In this document: piece after piece, positions 1 to 7,852 of the stretch | Layout: every line of letters begins with the position of its first letter | Numbering within the stretch: the first letter of the stretch is position 1 | NCBI RefSeq assembly: GCF_001270745.1 | Contig: NZ_KQ434755.1 | Span: 102,532 to 166,531 of the forward strand | Reading direction: 5' to 3' | Source of the DNA: Jiangella muralis | GTDB lineage: Bacteria > Actinomycetota > Actinomycetes > Jiangellales > Jiangellaceae | DNA length: 64,000 bases | Made by a program: the position numbers and the translations under genes | Notes under the pieces: model-generated | Databases searched by the model: none | Told to the model about the DNA's origin: nothing | The model's input: only the letters and a program-made list of their open reading frames with translations

Positions 1-2
1 GC

Positions 3-995
3 GGCGACGGCATCTCGCCGGACGTGACGGATGTGCTGGCCGAGCTCGGCGTACCGGGCCTCCTGGACGACTGGGCACCGGTGCGGCGGCTGGAGCTCTC
101 GCACGGCGAACACCGGGTAGCGCGTCCGATGCGGCGACCGGTCCGGGTCGTCCCGCGGGCGGTCTTCGACCACCGGCTGCTCGAGGCCGCGATCACAGCC
201 GGTGCCCGCTTCGAGCGTCACCGAGTGCGCACCGTCCGGCAGGAGGCGGGCGGCGTGGCCATCGACGACGACCTCACCGCGCGGGTCGTGGTCGGCGCTG
301 ACGGCGCCTACTCCGTCGTCCGCCGGGCCGCCGGCGTCCCCGCCGTCCGGCAACGGGCCGTCGCCCTGCGCGGCTACGTCGCGACGCCACCACGCTGGTC
401 GGGCCGGCAGATCATCGCCTTCGACCAGGAGCATGCGCAGGCCTACGCCTGGTGCTTCGACCGCGGCGACGGCCTGGCCAACGTCGGCTACGGTGCGTTC
501 GGCACCGATGGGCTGTCGAAGGCGGCGCTGCTCCGGCGCCTGGGCGAACTGCTGCCCGGCGCGGACGACGGGACCGATTGGCGCGGCCACCACCTGCCCC
601 TGTCGTCATGGCGCTGGTCCCAGCCCGACGGCCGCCTCCTGCTGGCCGGCGATGCCGCCGGCCTGATCAACCCGATGACCGGCGAGGGCATCCACTATGC
701 GGTGGCGACCGGGGCGCTGGCCGGCCGGGTCACCGCGGCGGCCGTCAGATCGCAGCGGCCGGAGACGGCCGGTCGCCGGCACCGGACCGAGGTGCGGGCG
801 CTCCTCGGGCGGCACCTGCGACACACGGCCGCGGCGGCTCGGCTGACCGCGGTCCCGGCCGTGTTGACCGGCGGCATCACGGCAGCCGGCAGGGACCAGG
901 GCGTGTTCGACGACCTGGTCGACCTCGGACTGGGGCAGGGACGGCTGACGCGGCGAGTACTGAGTGGGCTGGCCCGCGCACTCGCCGGACACTGA
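3..995 (+). CDS. Geranylgeranyl reductase-family FAD oxidoreductase (5' end cut by window)
   Basis: This is the C-terminal 330 residues of a flavoprotein reductase/monooxygenase; the reading frame is open to the window edge, so the N-terminal FAD-binding Rossmann motif lies outside. The visible start, GDGISPDVTDVL, resembles the CGDGI segment of the geranylgeranyl reductase family. The middle holds GADGAYSVVRR, the second FAD contact, and LLAGDAAGLINPMTGEGI is the typical third FAD motif. Known members saturate isoprenoid chains of lipids or menaquinone using NADPH or ferredoxin. The substrate cannot be told from this fragment. It ends about 50 bp from a convergent TetR gene. A GTG at base 24 exists but would remove a conserved motif. 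Confidence 0.8.
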   Translation, partial: GDGISPDVTDVLAELGVPGLLDDWAPVRRLELSHGEHRVARPMRRPVRVVPRAVFDHRLLEAAITAGARFERHRVRTVRQEAGGVAIDDDLTARVVVGADGAYSVVRRAAGVPAVRQRAVALRGYVATPPRWSGRQIIAFDQEHAQAYAWCFDRGDGLANVGYGAFGTDGLSKAALLRRLGELLPGADDGTDWRGHHLPLSSWRWSQPDGRLLLAGDAAGLINPMTGEGIHYAVATGALAGRVTAAAVRSQRPETAGRRHRTEVRALLGRHLRHTAAAARLTAVPAVLTGGITAAGRDQGVFDDLVDLGLGQGRLTRRVLSGLARALAGH

Positions 996-1045
996 CGATG
1001 TGGCGCACAGCCGGGCTACTTCTGCTGCGGCTCCTGCGGCCCGCC

Positions 1046-1705
1046 CTAGGACGCCGACCCGGCGACGTCAACAGTCCTCTGCGCGGGCGCGGCGTAGCGT
1101 GCGGCGATCGTCCGAGCTGCTTCGTCGACCACGTGGAACGTCTCGTCTTCGCTGAGCGACCAGTTGCCGTGGACGAGGCGGGGCCAGAAGACGACAGTAG
1201 CGATCATGCCCAGGAACTGCGCTGCCGCCACGTCCGGGTCATCCACGTCGGCGGTTCCCGCAGCGTTCTCCGCCAGGAGGTAGCGCCGAAGTGCCGCGAG
1301 CACGGGTAGCGTGCCGAAATCGAAGGTCCGCTCGCGTAGTTCCGGGAACCTCGGGGACTCGGCGATCACGGCCCGGATCAAGTCCGCCATGCGAGGCCGG
1401 GACAGCAGCTCCGCGTACGCGAGGCCCAGGACGACCAGGCCCGCTCGGAAGTCTCCGGACGGCGGGTCGACGAGCTTTCCTTCAGACGCGTCCCCGGCCG
1501 CGAGCACCGTCGCCTCGAAGAGCTCTGCCTTCGTCGGGAACTGCTTGAACAGCGTCGCCCTGGAGACTCCGGCGCTCTCGGCGACGCGCGCCAGCGAGGT
1601 CCGGTCGTAGCCGAACTCGAGGAACAGGCCTGCCGCCGCGTCGAGGATGGCCGAACGGTTGGCCGCAGCGACCTGCCGGTGGTACGCCGAGAGTTCGCGT
1701 GGCAT
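1046..1705 (-). CDS. TetR/AcrR family transcriptional regulator
   Basis: A 219-residue repressor with an N-terminal helix-turn-helix (about residues 20-65: ILDAAAGLFLEFGYDRTSLA, then AGVSRATLFKQF) and a variable C-terminal ligand-binding domain. The ATG at 1705 is chosen because the TetR domain begins right after it; an upstream in-frame GTG/ATG at 1750 would run through the operator. It is divergent from the dihydrofolate-reductase-like gene at 1812. Two near-identical inverted repeats lie between the two genes, so it very probably represses both itself and that gene. The inducer is unknown. Confidence 0.9.
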   Translation of the reverse strand: MPRELSAYHRQVAAANRSAILDAAAGLFLEFGYDRTSLARVAESAGVSRATLFKQFPTKAELFEATVLAAGDASEGKLVDPPSGDFRAGLVVLGLAYAELLSRPRMADLIRAVIAESPRFPELRERTFDFGTLPVLAALRRYLLAENAAGTADVDDPDVAAAQFLGMIATVVFWPRLVHGNWSLSEDETFHVVDEAARTIAARYAAPAQRTVDVAGSAS

Positions 1706-1725
1706 GCCGCCAGTGTGGCACAGAG

Positions 1726-1743
1726 GTGAGTCGGTTGACTCAC
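1726..1743. promoter_or_regulatory. TetR operator 1 (GTGAGTC-N4-GACTCAC)
   Basis: A perfect 7-bp inverted repeat, GTGAGTC ggtt GACTCAC, lies 21 bp upstream of the TetR start. It overlaps the -35 element proposed for the divergent gene. Confidence 0.75.
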
Positions 1744-1763
1744 GACCCAAGGGTCAATACGGT
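1735..1763 (+). promoter_or_regulatory. Predicted promoter of DHFR-like gene
   Basis: TTGACT (1735-1740), a 17-bp spacer and TACGGT (1758-1763, the actinobacterial TANNNT type). Transcription would start near 1770, just before the second operator, so bound repressor would block it from both sides. The -10 match is modest. Confidence 0.45.
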
Positions 1764-1772
1764 CAGCTAGAG

Positions 1773-1790
1773 GTGAGTCACCTGACTCGC
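1773..1790. promoter_or_regulatory. TetR operator 2 (GTGAGTC-N4-GACTCGC)
   Basis: Second copy of the inverted repeat, GTGAGTC acct GACTCGC, with one arm mismatch. It lies 47 bp from the first site and 21 bp upstream of the DHFR-like start codon. Confidence 0.7.
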
Positions 1791-1811
1791 CACAAGCAGA
1801 AGGAGCCGAAC

Positions 1812-2369
1812 ATGGCCAAGCTCATCTACTCGATGATCACCTCACTCGACGGCTACGCCGAGGCGGCGGAGGGTGACCTCGGACGGGGGGCCGAGGACGA
1901 GGAGGTGCACACGTTCATCGGCGACGTCTTCCGCCACGTGGGCACGTTCCTCTACGGCCGGCGGATGTACGAGACGATGGTCTTCTGGGAGACCGCGCAC
2001 GCCGAGCCGGAGGTGCCGCCGCACATCCTGCAGTATGCCCGCGACTGGCAGGCCGCGGAGAAGATCGTGTACTCCACGACGCTGGAGTCGGTGTCCAGCG
2101 CGAAGACCAGGATCGAGCGGACCTTCGATCCGGACGCGGTGCGCAAGCTCAAGGCCGAAGCCGATCACGACCTCAGCGTCGACGGCCCGAACCTCGCGGC
2201 CCAGGCGATCGCTGCCGGACTGGTGGACGAGTACCACCTGTTCATCACCACGAGCGTGGTCGGCGGCGGCAAGCGGTTCTTCCCCGACGGGGTGCGCCTC
2301 GATCTCGACCTGGTCGAGGAGCGTGCGTTCGACAGCGGACTCGTCTACGCGCGTTACCGGACCCGTTGA
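1812..2369 (+). CDS. Dihydrofolate reductase (RibD C-terminal) family protein
   Basis: A 185-residue protein of the RibD_C/DHFR-like fold, starting MAKLIYSMITSLDGYAEA, the usual N-terminal strand and loop of this group. FLYGRRMYETMVFWE and the C-terminal segment VDEYHLFITTSVVGGGKRFF are also typical. These small cytosolic proteins are NADPH-binding reductases of mostly unknown substrate and are frequently paired with TetR repressors. The ATG at 1812 has a good AAGGAG ribosome site 7 bases upstream. It is the target of the TetR operators at 1726 and 1773. Two more members of the family occur at 40429 and 41890. Confidence 0.88.
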   Translation: MAKLIYSMITSLDGYAEAAEGDLGRGAEDEEVHTFIGDVFRHVGTFLYGRRMYETMVFWETAHAEPEVPPHILQYARDWQAAEKIVYSTTLESVSSAKTRIERTFDPDAVRKLKAEADHDLSVDGPNLAAQAIAAGLVDEYHLFITTSVVGGGKRFFPDGVRLDLDLVEERAFDSGLVYARYRTR

Positions 2370-2421
2370 TCCCACCCCCGACGCCAGCGATCGCCGCTGA
2401 CAGGTCTCGAGCCGCGCGGCG

Positions 2422-3822
2422 TCAGATCATGGGGACCCGGCCACGCCACGGGCGCGCCCGTTCCAGTTGCCCGGCGAGTGAGAGAACGACGTCGTCGCGT
2501 TGTGGTCCTCCGATGAGCTGGGCGCCGAGCGGCGTCGGCACGGCGTCGATCACGGGGATCGAGATGGCGGGCAGACCGAGCAGGTTGGCCGGAAATGTCA
2601 TGGCAGCCAGGGCTTCGACGCGATGCAGGCCCTTGATCGGATCCTCGCCGGGCGCCGTGCCGACCTCGCCCACGCGGGGCGCCGGGATCGCGCTGGTGGG
2701 CGTCAGCACCACGTCGACATCTCGCCACAGGGCGTACATCGGGATCGACTGGGCGACCAGCGAGTCCAGTGCCGAGACATAGGCGAGCGTGTCGGTCTGC
2801 AGTGCTCGTTGTCGGAGATAGGCGTTGAGCGGATCGAGGCTGTCCTCGTCCTCGATCGTGTAGCCCGCGGAGATGCAGCTCCAATAGGTCTCGAACGGCT
2901 CCTGCAGACGGGCCGGATCGAGACCCGGGATGTCCCGGCGCACGAGGTCGTGCCCAAGATCGGCGAGAAGGTCGGCCACCGCCTCGACGACCCGGGAGGC
3001 TTCGGGGTCGACCTCCACCGGGAGCGCCGGCATGGTGCTCACCGCTACCCGCAGGGGCGGCGGATCGGTTCGGGCTGCTTCGAGGAAGGACCTCGACCGC
3101 TCCGGCGGCCGGTACCAGTGGGGAAGTTCCGCCGCGGCAAGGGCGTCGAGAGCGGCCGCCGTGTCCTCGACCGTCCGGGTCAGCACGCCCTCGGACGCCC
3201 ACCCCACACCGTTGCTCGGGACCCGGCCGCGGCTGGCCTTCATCCCCACCAGACCGCAGTAGCTGGCAGGTTCCCTGATCGACCCCGCCCCATCCGAGCC
3301 GTGGGCGACGGTCAGGATGCCGGAGGCCACGGCCACCGCCGCTCCACCGCTGGACCCGCCGCTGATCCGCTCGGCGTTCCACGGGTTGATCGCCACGCCG
3401 TGGAGAGGTGACTCGGTCACGGCCGAGACCCCGAACTCGGCCGAGACGGTTGCGCCGATCGACACCAGCCCGGCGTCACGCAACGCTCTGATGGCCGGAG
3501 AGTCCGCGTCCATCACCGGATGCTTGATGGCGGCAGACGAACTGCACAGCGGTTTGCCGCGCTCTGAATGGAGATCCTTCATCGCCGTCGGCACGCCGGC
3601 CAGCGGCCCTGGCATCGCGGCGCCCTGAGCGACCCGCTGATCGAGCTCTGCCGCAACTTCGAGCGCCTCGTCGTGGTCGACCCGGCAGAAGGCATGGGTC
3701 AGGGGATCGAGGCGCCGCGCCGCTTCCAAGGCCGAAGTGACGAGCTCGGCGGCGCTGACATCTCCTGCGCTGACGCGTGCGCCGAGTTCCAGAGCGGTGG
3801 GCCAAGCGCTGGGCGTCGTCAC
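2422..3822 (-). CDS. Amidase (amidase signature family)
   Basis: A 466-residue amidase-signature hydrolase. The catalytic triad is visible as Lys82 (in GVPTAMKDLHS), cis-Ser158 (in GGSSGGAAVA) and nucleophile Ser181 (in GSDGAGSIREPA). The family cleaves carboxamides to acids and ammonia or amines, normally in the cytosol. Length is normal. The GTG at 3822 begins the family N-terminus (VTTPSAWPTALELG). A promoter-like TACCGT (-10 on this strand, 3834-3829) lies 6 bases upstream, so the transcript may be leaderless. It is divergent from a prolyl oligopeptidase and shares its palindrome at 3842-3859, which suggests co-regulation in degrading an amide substrate. Confidence 0.92.
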   Translation of the reverse strand: MTTPSAWPTALELGARVSAGDVSAAELVTSALEAARRLDPLTHAFCRVDHDEALEVAAELDQRVAQGAAMPGPLAGVPTAMKDLHSERGKPLCSSSAAIKHPVMDADSPAIRALRDAGLVSIGATVSAEFGVSAVTESPLHGVAINPWNAERISGGSSGGAAVAVASGILTVAHGSDGAGSIREPASYCGLVGMKASRGRVPSNGVGWASEGVLTRTVEDTAAALDALAAAELPHWYRPPERSRSFLEAARTDPPPLRVAVSTMPALPVEVDPEASRVVEAVADLLADLGHDLVRRDIPGLDPARLQEPFETYWSCISAGYTIEDEDSLDPLNAYLRQRALQTDTLAYVSALDSLVAQSIPMYALWRDVDVVLTPTSAIPAPRVGEVGTAPGEDPIKGLHRVEALAAMTFPANLLGLPAISIPVIDAVPTPLGAQLIGGPQRDDVVLSLAGQLERARPWRGRVPMI

Positions 3823-3828
3823 TCGCAG

Positions 3829-3859
3829 ACGGTAGCATTTTTTGTCGATCGATTGACAA
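3829..3859 (-). promoter_or_regulatory. Predicted leaderless promoter of amidase
   Basis: Reading the minus strand: TTGTCA (3859-3854), a 19-bp spacer and TACCGT (3834-3829). The -10 ends 6 bases before the GTG, which puts the transcription start at or next to the start codon. Spacer length is long, so confidence is limited. Confidence 0.4.
3842..3859. promoter_or_regulatory. Palindromic operator shared by amidase and oligopeptidase
   Basis: TTGTCGATCGATTGACAA is an 18-bp near-perfect palindrome (one mismatched pair) centred between two divergent genes and overlapping the -35 elements of both. The regulator is unidentified. A related TCGATCG core occurs at 14037-14043 in the second divergent region of this locus. 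Confidence 0.6.
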
Positions 3860-3882
3860 ACTTTCGGTGCCGTTGCGACACT
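3853..3882 (+). promoter_or_regulatory. Predicted leaderless promoter of oligopeptidase
   Basis: TTGACA (3853-3858), an 18-bp spacer and GACACT (3877-3882). The -10 ends 6 bases before the GTG at 3889, the usual geometry of a leaderless actinobacterial mRNA. No Shine-Dalgarno sequence is present upstream of that GTG. Confidence 0.5.
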
Positions 3883-3888
3883 CCGCTG

Positions 3889-5940
3889 GTGAGCGATCCA
3901 CCGGTTCCCCGGCCGCTGCGCCGGCCGCGAGTCGTCACGCGTCACGGCGAGGTGTTCGTCGATCCGTACGCATGGCTGGCCGACCGGTCGTCGGGAGCGG
4001 TTCTCGAGCATCTCGCCAGCGAACGTGCGTATTACGACGCGCGTCTCACGACATCGGCCGCGGAACGGGCGGCGCTGTTGACCGCGATGCACGAAGGACT
4101 GCCGAAGCGGGTCGCGCGGCCCGTGGGCTGGTGGGGTGCCGACGAGCTGTGGCATCGCTGGGACCGGGGCGACGAGTTCGGGCGAATCGTCGCCGGTCGG
4201 AGCGAACGGGTGGTGCTCGACCTCGATGCGATCGCCGACGGCCACGGCCACGTCGCCCTGGGCACGTTCGAGATCAGCCCGGACGGTCGCTGGCTCGCCT
4301 GGTCGATCGACCGTCGTGGCGACGAGGGGTTCCGTCTGACCTTCCGTGATCTCGTGACCGGGACGGATCACGACGTGGTCGATCGGGCCACGGCGCCCGG
4401 TGGGGCCTGGGATGCAGCCTCGGAGAGCTTCCACTACGTCACCATGGACGCGGCGGCCAGGCCGTTCCAGGTGTGGCGTCACCGACTCGGGGCCGGCGAT
4501 GACGAGCACGTCCTGACGGAGAACGATGAGCGTTTCCGCATCACCACGCGACGCGCTCGGGATGGGACGGCCGTTCTGATCGAGAGCCACTCGCGCGACA
4601 CCGGAGAGTGCTGGCACGTCGCTGCCGAGCCGCCCGCCGCGCGGAGCATCGGGGGGCGCCACCACGGGGTGGACTACACGGCAGAGTCGTGGACGCGTGC
4701 TGGCGTACCTGGATTCGCCCTCGTCACCGACTGGCGGGCCCGCGAGTTCCGTCTGATGTGGACACCGATGAGCGACGGCGCTGCCGCACCCCCGACCTGG
4801 GTCGAGGTGCGGCCGGAAGAGCCGGGAACCCGCCTGTACTCGGTTCACCCGTTTGCCGGGCACCTTGTGCTCGACGAGCGCTCCGGCGGCCGGCGTCGGC
4901 TGACGGTGGCCCGTGACGCTGCTCCGGCCGTCGCGACGCAGGTCATCACGAGCCGCCATCCTGCCGGCACGGTGTGCCTGGATCCGAAGACTCCGTGGTC
5001 GAGCGACCAGCTGTGGGTCCGCGACGAGTCACGCGTCGACCCGGCCGAGTGGCGGCGGATCGCGCTGACCGCCTCGGAGCCGATCGCTCCGGGGCCGCCG
5101 GCTGTCGCCGCTCCGGTCCACGCGTACGTGTCGCGCCGCCTCCGGGTCGGGAGCCCGTCCGTCCCGGTCACGGTGATCGCGCACTCGAGCACACCCATGG
5201 ACGGCACCGCACCGGCGCTGATCTACGTCTACGGGGCGTACGAGCTGGTTTTCGAGCCGCACTACGACCCGGCCTTGTCCGCGCTCCTGGATACCGGGAT
5301 CGTGTTCGTCCACGCGCACGTCCGGGGAGGCGGCGAGCAAGGTCGCGCCGGCTGGCTCGACGGACGGCTCGGCCTCAAGACGAACACGTTCGACGATGTC
5401 CTGGCGGTGGCTGACGCGATCAGCGACGGATCCGCCGCACCCGCCGTTCACGTGGACGGATCTCGTCTCGTGCTTCGTGGCATGAGCGCGGGTGGGCTGG
5501 CGGTAGCTGCTGCCATGAGCCGGCGACCAGGCCGGTGGCGCGGGGTCATCGCCGAGGTGCCGTTCGTCGACGTCCTCAATAGCATGAGCGACCCCACCAT
5601 TCCGCTCATCGTCAACGAGTACGACGAGTGGGGTGATCCGTCGGACCCGGAACAGTGGGCGTGGATGCGGACCTACTCGCCGTACGAGAATCTGCCGCCC
5701 GCCGGTGATCGACCGGACGTGCTGGTGACCGGAAGTCTGCATGACGCCCGCGTCCCGGTGCACGAGCCGGCCAAGTGGGTGGCGGCATTGCGCGACAGTG
5801 CCCCGGAGTGGGGCAGCCGCTGCCTGTTCCGCTGTGAGCTGCAGGCGGCTTCCCACAGCCGTCCCACCGGCCTCCGGTCGCGGCTCGAGTACGAGGCCGA
5901 GCTGGCAGCATGGGTCGTGAACCTGGTCGGGCGCAGGTGA
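3889..5940 (+). CDS. S9 family prolyl oligopeptidase
   Basis: A 683-residue serine peptidase with an N-terminal beta-propeller (about 1-400) and a C-terminal alpha/beta-hydrolase domain. The triad is readable: Ser533 in RGMSAGGLAVA, Asp619 in GSLHDARVPVHEPAKW and His656 in AASHSRPTG. It resembles oligopeptidase B/prolyl oligopeptidase, which cut short peptides and exclude folded proteins. There is no signal peptide, so it is cytosolic. The GTG start is preceded by promoter elements rather than a ribosome site, consistent with leaderless translation. The stop codon overlaps the start of the next gene (TGATG), so the M20 peptidase is translationally coupled. The pair would finish imported oligopeptides. 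Confidence 0.93.
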   Translation: MSDPPVPRPLRRPRVVTRHGEVFVDPYAWLADRSSGAVLEHLASERAYYDARLTTSAAERAALLTAMHEGLPKRVARPVGWWGADELWHRWDRGDEFGRIVAGRSERVVLDLDAIADGHGHVALGTFEISPDGRWLAWSIDRRGDEGFRLTFRDLVTGTDHDVVDRATAPGGAWDAASESFHYVTMDAAARPFQVWRHRLGAGDDEHVLTENDERFRITTRRARDGTAVLIESHSRDTGECWHVAAEPPAARSIGGRHHGVDYTAESWTRAGVPGFALVTDWRAREFRLMWTPMSDGAAAPPTWVEVRPEEPGTRLYSVHPFAGHLVLDERSGGRRRLTVARDAAPAVATQVITSRHPAGTVCLDPKTPWSSDQLWVRDESRVDPAEWRRIALTASEPIAPGPPAVAAPVHAYVSRRLRVGSPSVPVTVIAHSSTPMDGTAPALIYVYGAYELVFEPHYDPALSALLDTGIVFVHAHVRGGGEQGRAGWLDGRLGLKTNTFDDVLAVADAISDGSAAPAVHVDGSRLVLRGMSAGGLAVAAAMSRRPGRWRGVIAEVPFVDVLNSMSDPTIPLIVNEYDEWGDPSDPEQWAWMRTYSPYENLPPAGDRPDVLVTGSLHDARVPVHEPAKWVAALRDSAPEWGSRCLFRCELQAASHSRPTGLRSRLEYEAELAAWVVNLVGRR

Positions 5941-7199
5941 TGGTCACCGCTGCCGCGCTGCCGGGCCCAGCGGACGTCATCGAGCTGGCACGTGACCTGA
6001 TCCGGCTCGACACGAGTCGTGCGAACGAGACCGCCGCCGCCGAGCTGCTGAGCGACTACCTCGGTTCCCACGGCGTCAGCTGCGAGCTGGTCGCCCGCGA
6101 CCCGGCCCGGGCGAACCTGGTCGCCCACCTTGCCGGCGGCGACGGCGACTCGCTGGCGTTCGTGGGGCACACGGATGTCGTTCCGGCGAGCCCGGAAGGC
6201 TGGACGTACCCACCGTTCGAGGCGGTGGTGGACCCCGACGGCTTTCTCCACGGACGGGGCGCACTCGACATGCTGGGCGAGCTCGCCGCCCGGGCGGTGG
6301 CCATGGCGGCCATCGCAAGGTCGGGTACCGAGCTGTCGGGCGACCTGTGGCTGCTGGCCGTGGCGGACGAGGAGGACGGCTCCGCCGACGTCGGCATGCG
6401 CTGGCTGCTCGAGACTCGTCCCGATGTCCGGCCCACGTACTCGGTCAACGAGGGCGGCGGCGAGCGGCACGTCGACCGCGCCGGCCGGACCGTCGCGCTC
6501 CTCGACATCGGCGAGAAGGGATCGTTCCCCGTGCGGATCACCGCTCGGGGGGAGGCCGGTCATGCGTCCATGCCGACGCTGGGCCGGAACGCGGTGACGA
6601 TGCTCGCCCGGTTGGTGCAGAGGCTCGGCGACCACACGCCCGAGCCGTCGGCGCCGTCGCCCCTGGTCGACCTGGCGCCGTCGAGCCCGATTCTCGCGCA
6701 CCGCGCCAGGGCTCTTGCGGGCAGCACCCTGGCGCCGACGAGGCTCCGCGGTTCGGCCGCCATCAACGTGATGCCGGCGCGAGCCAGTGTCGATGTCGAC
6801 TGCCGGGTCCTGCCGGGAACGACCGGGGCGCAACTCCTCGCGGAGCTGGACGCGGTCCTGGGCGACGACCTGCCGTGGGACGTCGAGGCGCTCACGCCGT
6901 GGGTGCCGGGCAGCAGCTCGCCTCCGGGAGGCCGTTTCGTCGAGGCGGTCCGGCGTTCCCTCGTCGAGTGCGGCGATCCCGTCGACGTTCTGCCCACGCT
7001 GATCACCGGATTCTCGGACTCGGTTCACCTACGCCAGGTGGGCACGCACGCCTACGGCTTCACGATCCTTCGCCACACGTCCGCGGAGCGGGTGCTCACG
7101 GGGCTCCACAATGTGGACGAGTCGATCCATACCGCCGATCTCCTCGAAGCCAGCCGATGGCACCAGAGCCTGGCTCGTCACCTGTTGGTACCGGCCTGA
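5940..7199 (+). CDS. M20 family metallopeptidase (ArgE/DapE-like)
   Basis: A 419-residue zinc amidohydrolase. Metal and catalytic residues are visible: His77 and Asp79 in GHTDVVP, bridging Asp110 in GRGALDM, catalytic Glu144-Glu145 in VADEEDG, Glu171 in SVNEGGGE and a late His in GLHNVDESI. The insert between them is the dimerisation lid domain. Family members remove N-acyl groups or cleave dipeptides. The ATG at 5940 overlaps the oligopeptidase stop; a GTG at 5937 is equally possible. Its last 22 bases overlap the convergent DJ-1 gene. It sits logically after an oligopeptidase that produces short peptides. Confidence 0.92.
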   Translation: MVTAAALPGPADVIELARDLIRLDTSRANETAAAELLSDYLGSHGVSCELVARDPARANLVAHLAGGDGDSLAFVGHTDVVPASPEGWTYPPFEAVVDPDGFLHGRGALDMLGELAARAVAMAAIARSGTELSGDLWLLAVADEEDGSADVGMRWLLETRPDVRPTYSVNEGGGERHVDRAGRTVALLDIGEKGSFPVRITARGEAGHASMPTLGRNAVTMLARLVQRLGDHTPEPSAPSPLVDLAPSSPILAHRARALAGSTLAPTRLRGSAAINVMPARASVDVDCRVLPGTTGAQLLAELDAVLGDDLPWDVEALTPWVPGSSSPPGGRFVEAVRRSLVECGDPVDVLPTLITGFSDSVHLRQVGTHAYGFTILRHTSAERVLTGLHNVDESIHTADLLEASRWHQSLARHLLVPA

Positions 7200-7852
7200 G
7201 CGACTCGCTCACCCCAGGGTGGGCCGTAGTGGGCCCGCATGACCTCGGTCAGGTGCTGAACCACGCCCTCGGGTGCGGTTCGCACGCTGCCCGCGTCGAA
7301 CGGCGGCTGCGGGTCGTACTCGATGCTGAGTTGTGTCGCCATCGCGTACTCCTCGTCGACGAGCTGTGCGACAACCGTCAGCGCCATGTCGATGCCGGCG
7401 GAGACACCAGCACAGGTGATGACCTTGTCCGAGGACACCACCCGTTCGGACACCGGTTCGGCACCGAAGGCCCGGAGGCTCTCCAGCTCGTACCAATGGG
7501 TCGTGGCTCGCCGGCCCTCGAGGAGCCCGGCGTCGCCCAGGATGAGAGCCCCCGTGCAGACGGACGAGACGACCCGGGAGTTCTCCGCACACGCACGCAG
7601 CCACTCGCGCAGATCCTCGCGGCCGAGCTGGTCGTGGGTCCTGCTCCCGCCTGCCACGACGACGACGTCGGGCGGCGCCGTGTCCGCCATGGCATCGCTC
7701 GGCAGCCGGAACGTCGGGTAGTCGGCGACCACGTCGCCGCCATCAGGTGAGATGAACGTGATTTCGGCCTGCGGGAGCCGGTTGAAGACCTCGAAGGGTC
7801 CGGTGGCGTCGAGTGCGGTGAATCCGGGGTAGATCAGGATCGCGACCTTCAC
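7178..7852 (-). CDS. DJ-1/PfpI family protein, isonitrile hydratase-like
   Basis: A 224-residue DJ-1/PfpI-fold protein. The nucleophile-elbow cysteine is Cys99 followed by Thr100 (SSVCTGALILGDAGLL), and Asp15 lies in FTALDATGPFEVF. This Asp-Cys-Thr arrangement matches the residues described for isonitrile hydratase InhA, which hydrates isonitriles to N-formamides; assigning that activity here is inference. The GTG start overlaps the stop of the upstream ABC ATPase by 4 bases and has a GAGGAAGC ribosome site. It is the last gene of the ABC importer operon, so it may act on the imported compound. AraC-type HTH fusion, common in relatives, is absent. Confidence 0.85.
   Translation of the reverse strand: MKVAILIYPGFTALDATGPFEVFNRLPQAEITFISPDGGDVVADYPTFRLPSDAMADTAPPDVVVVAGGSRTHDQLGREDLREWLRACAENSRVVSSVCTGALILGDAGLLEGRRATTHWYELESLRAFGAEPVSERVVSSDKVITCAGVSAGIDMALTVVAQLVDEEYAMATQLSIEYDPQPPFDAGSVRTAPEGVVQHLTEVMRAHYGPPWGERVAQAGTNR

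Noticed and set aside
3823..4959. N-terminal extension of the amidase frame across the oligopeptidase gene
   Set aside because: It is antisense to a clear S9 peptidase and Arg/Pro-rich without domains; the amidase fold starts at GTG 3822.
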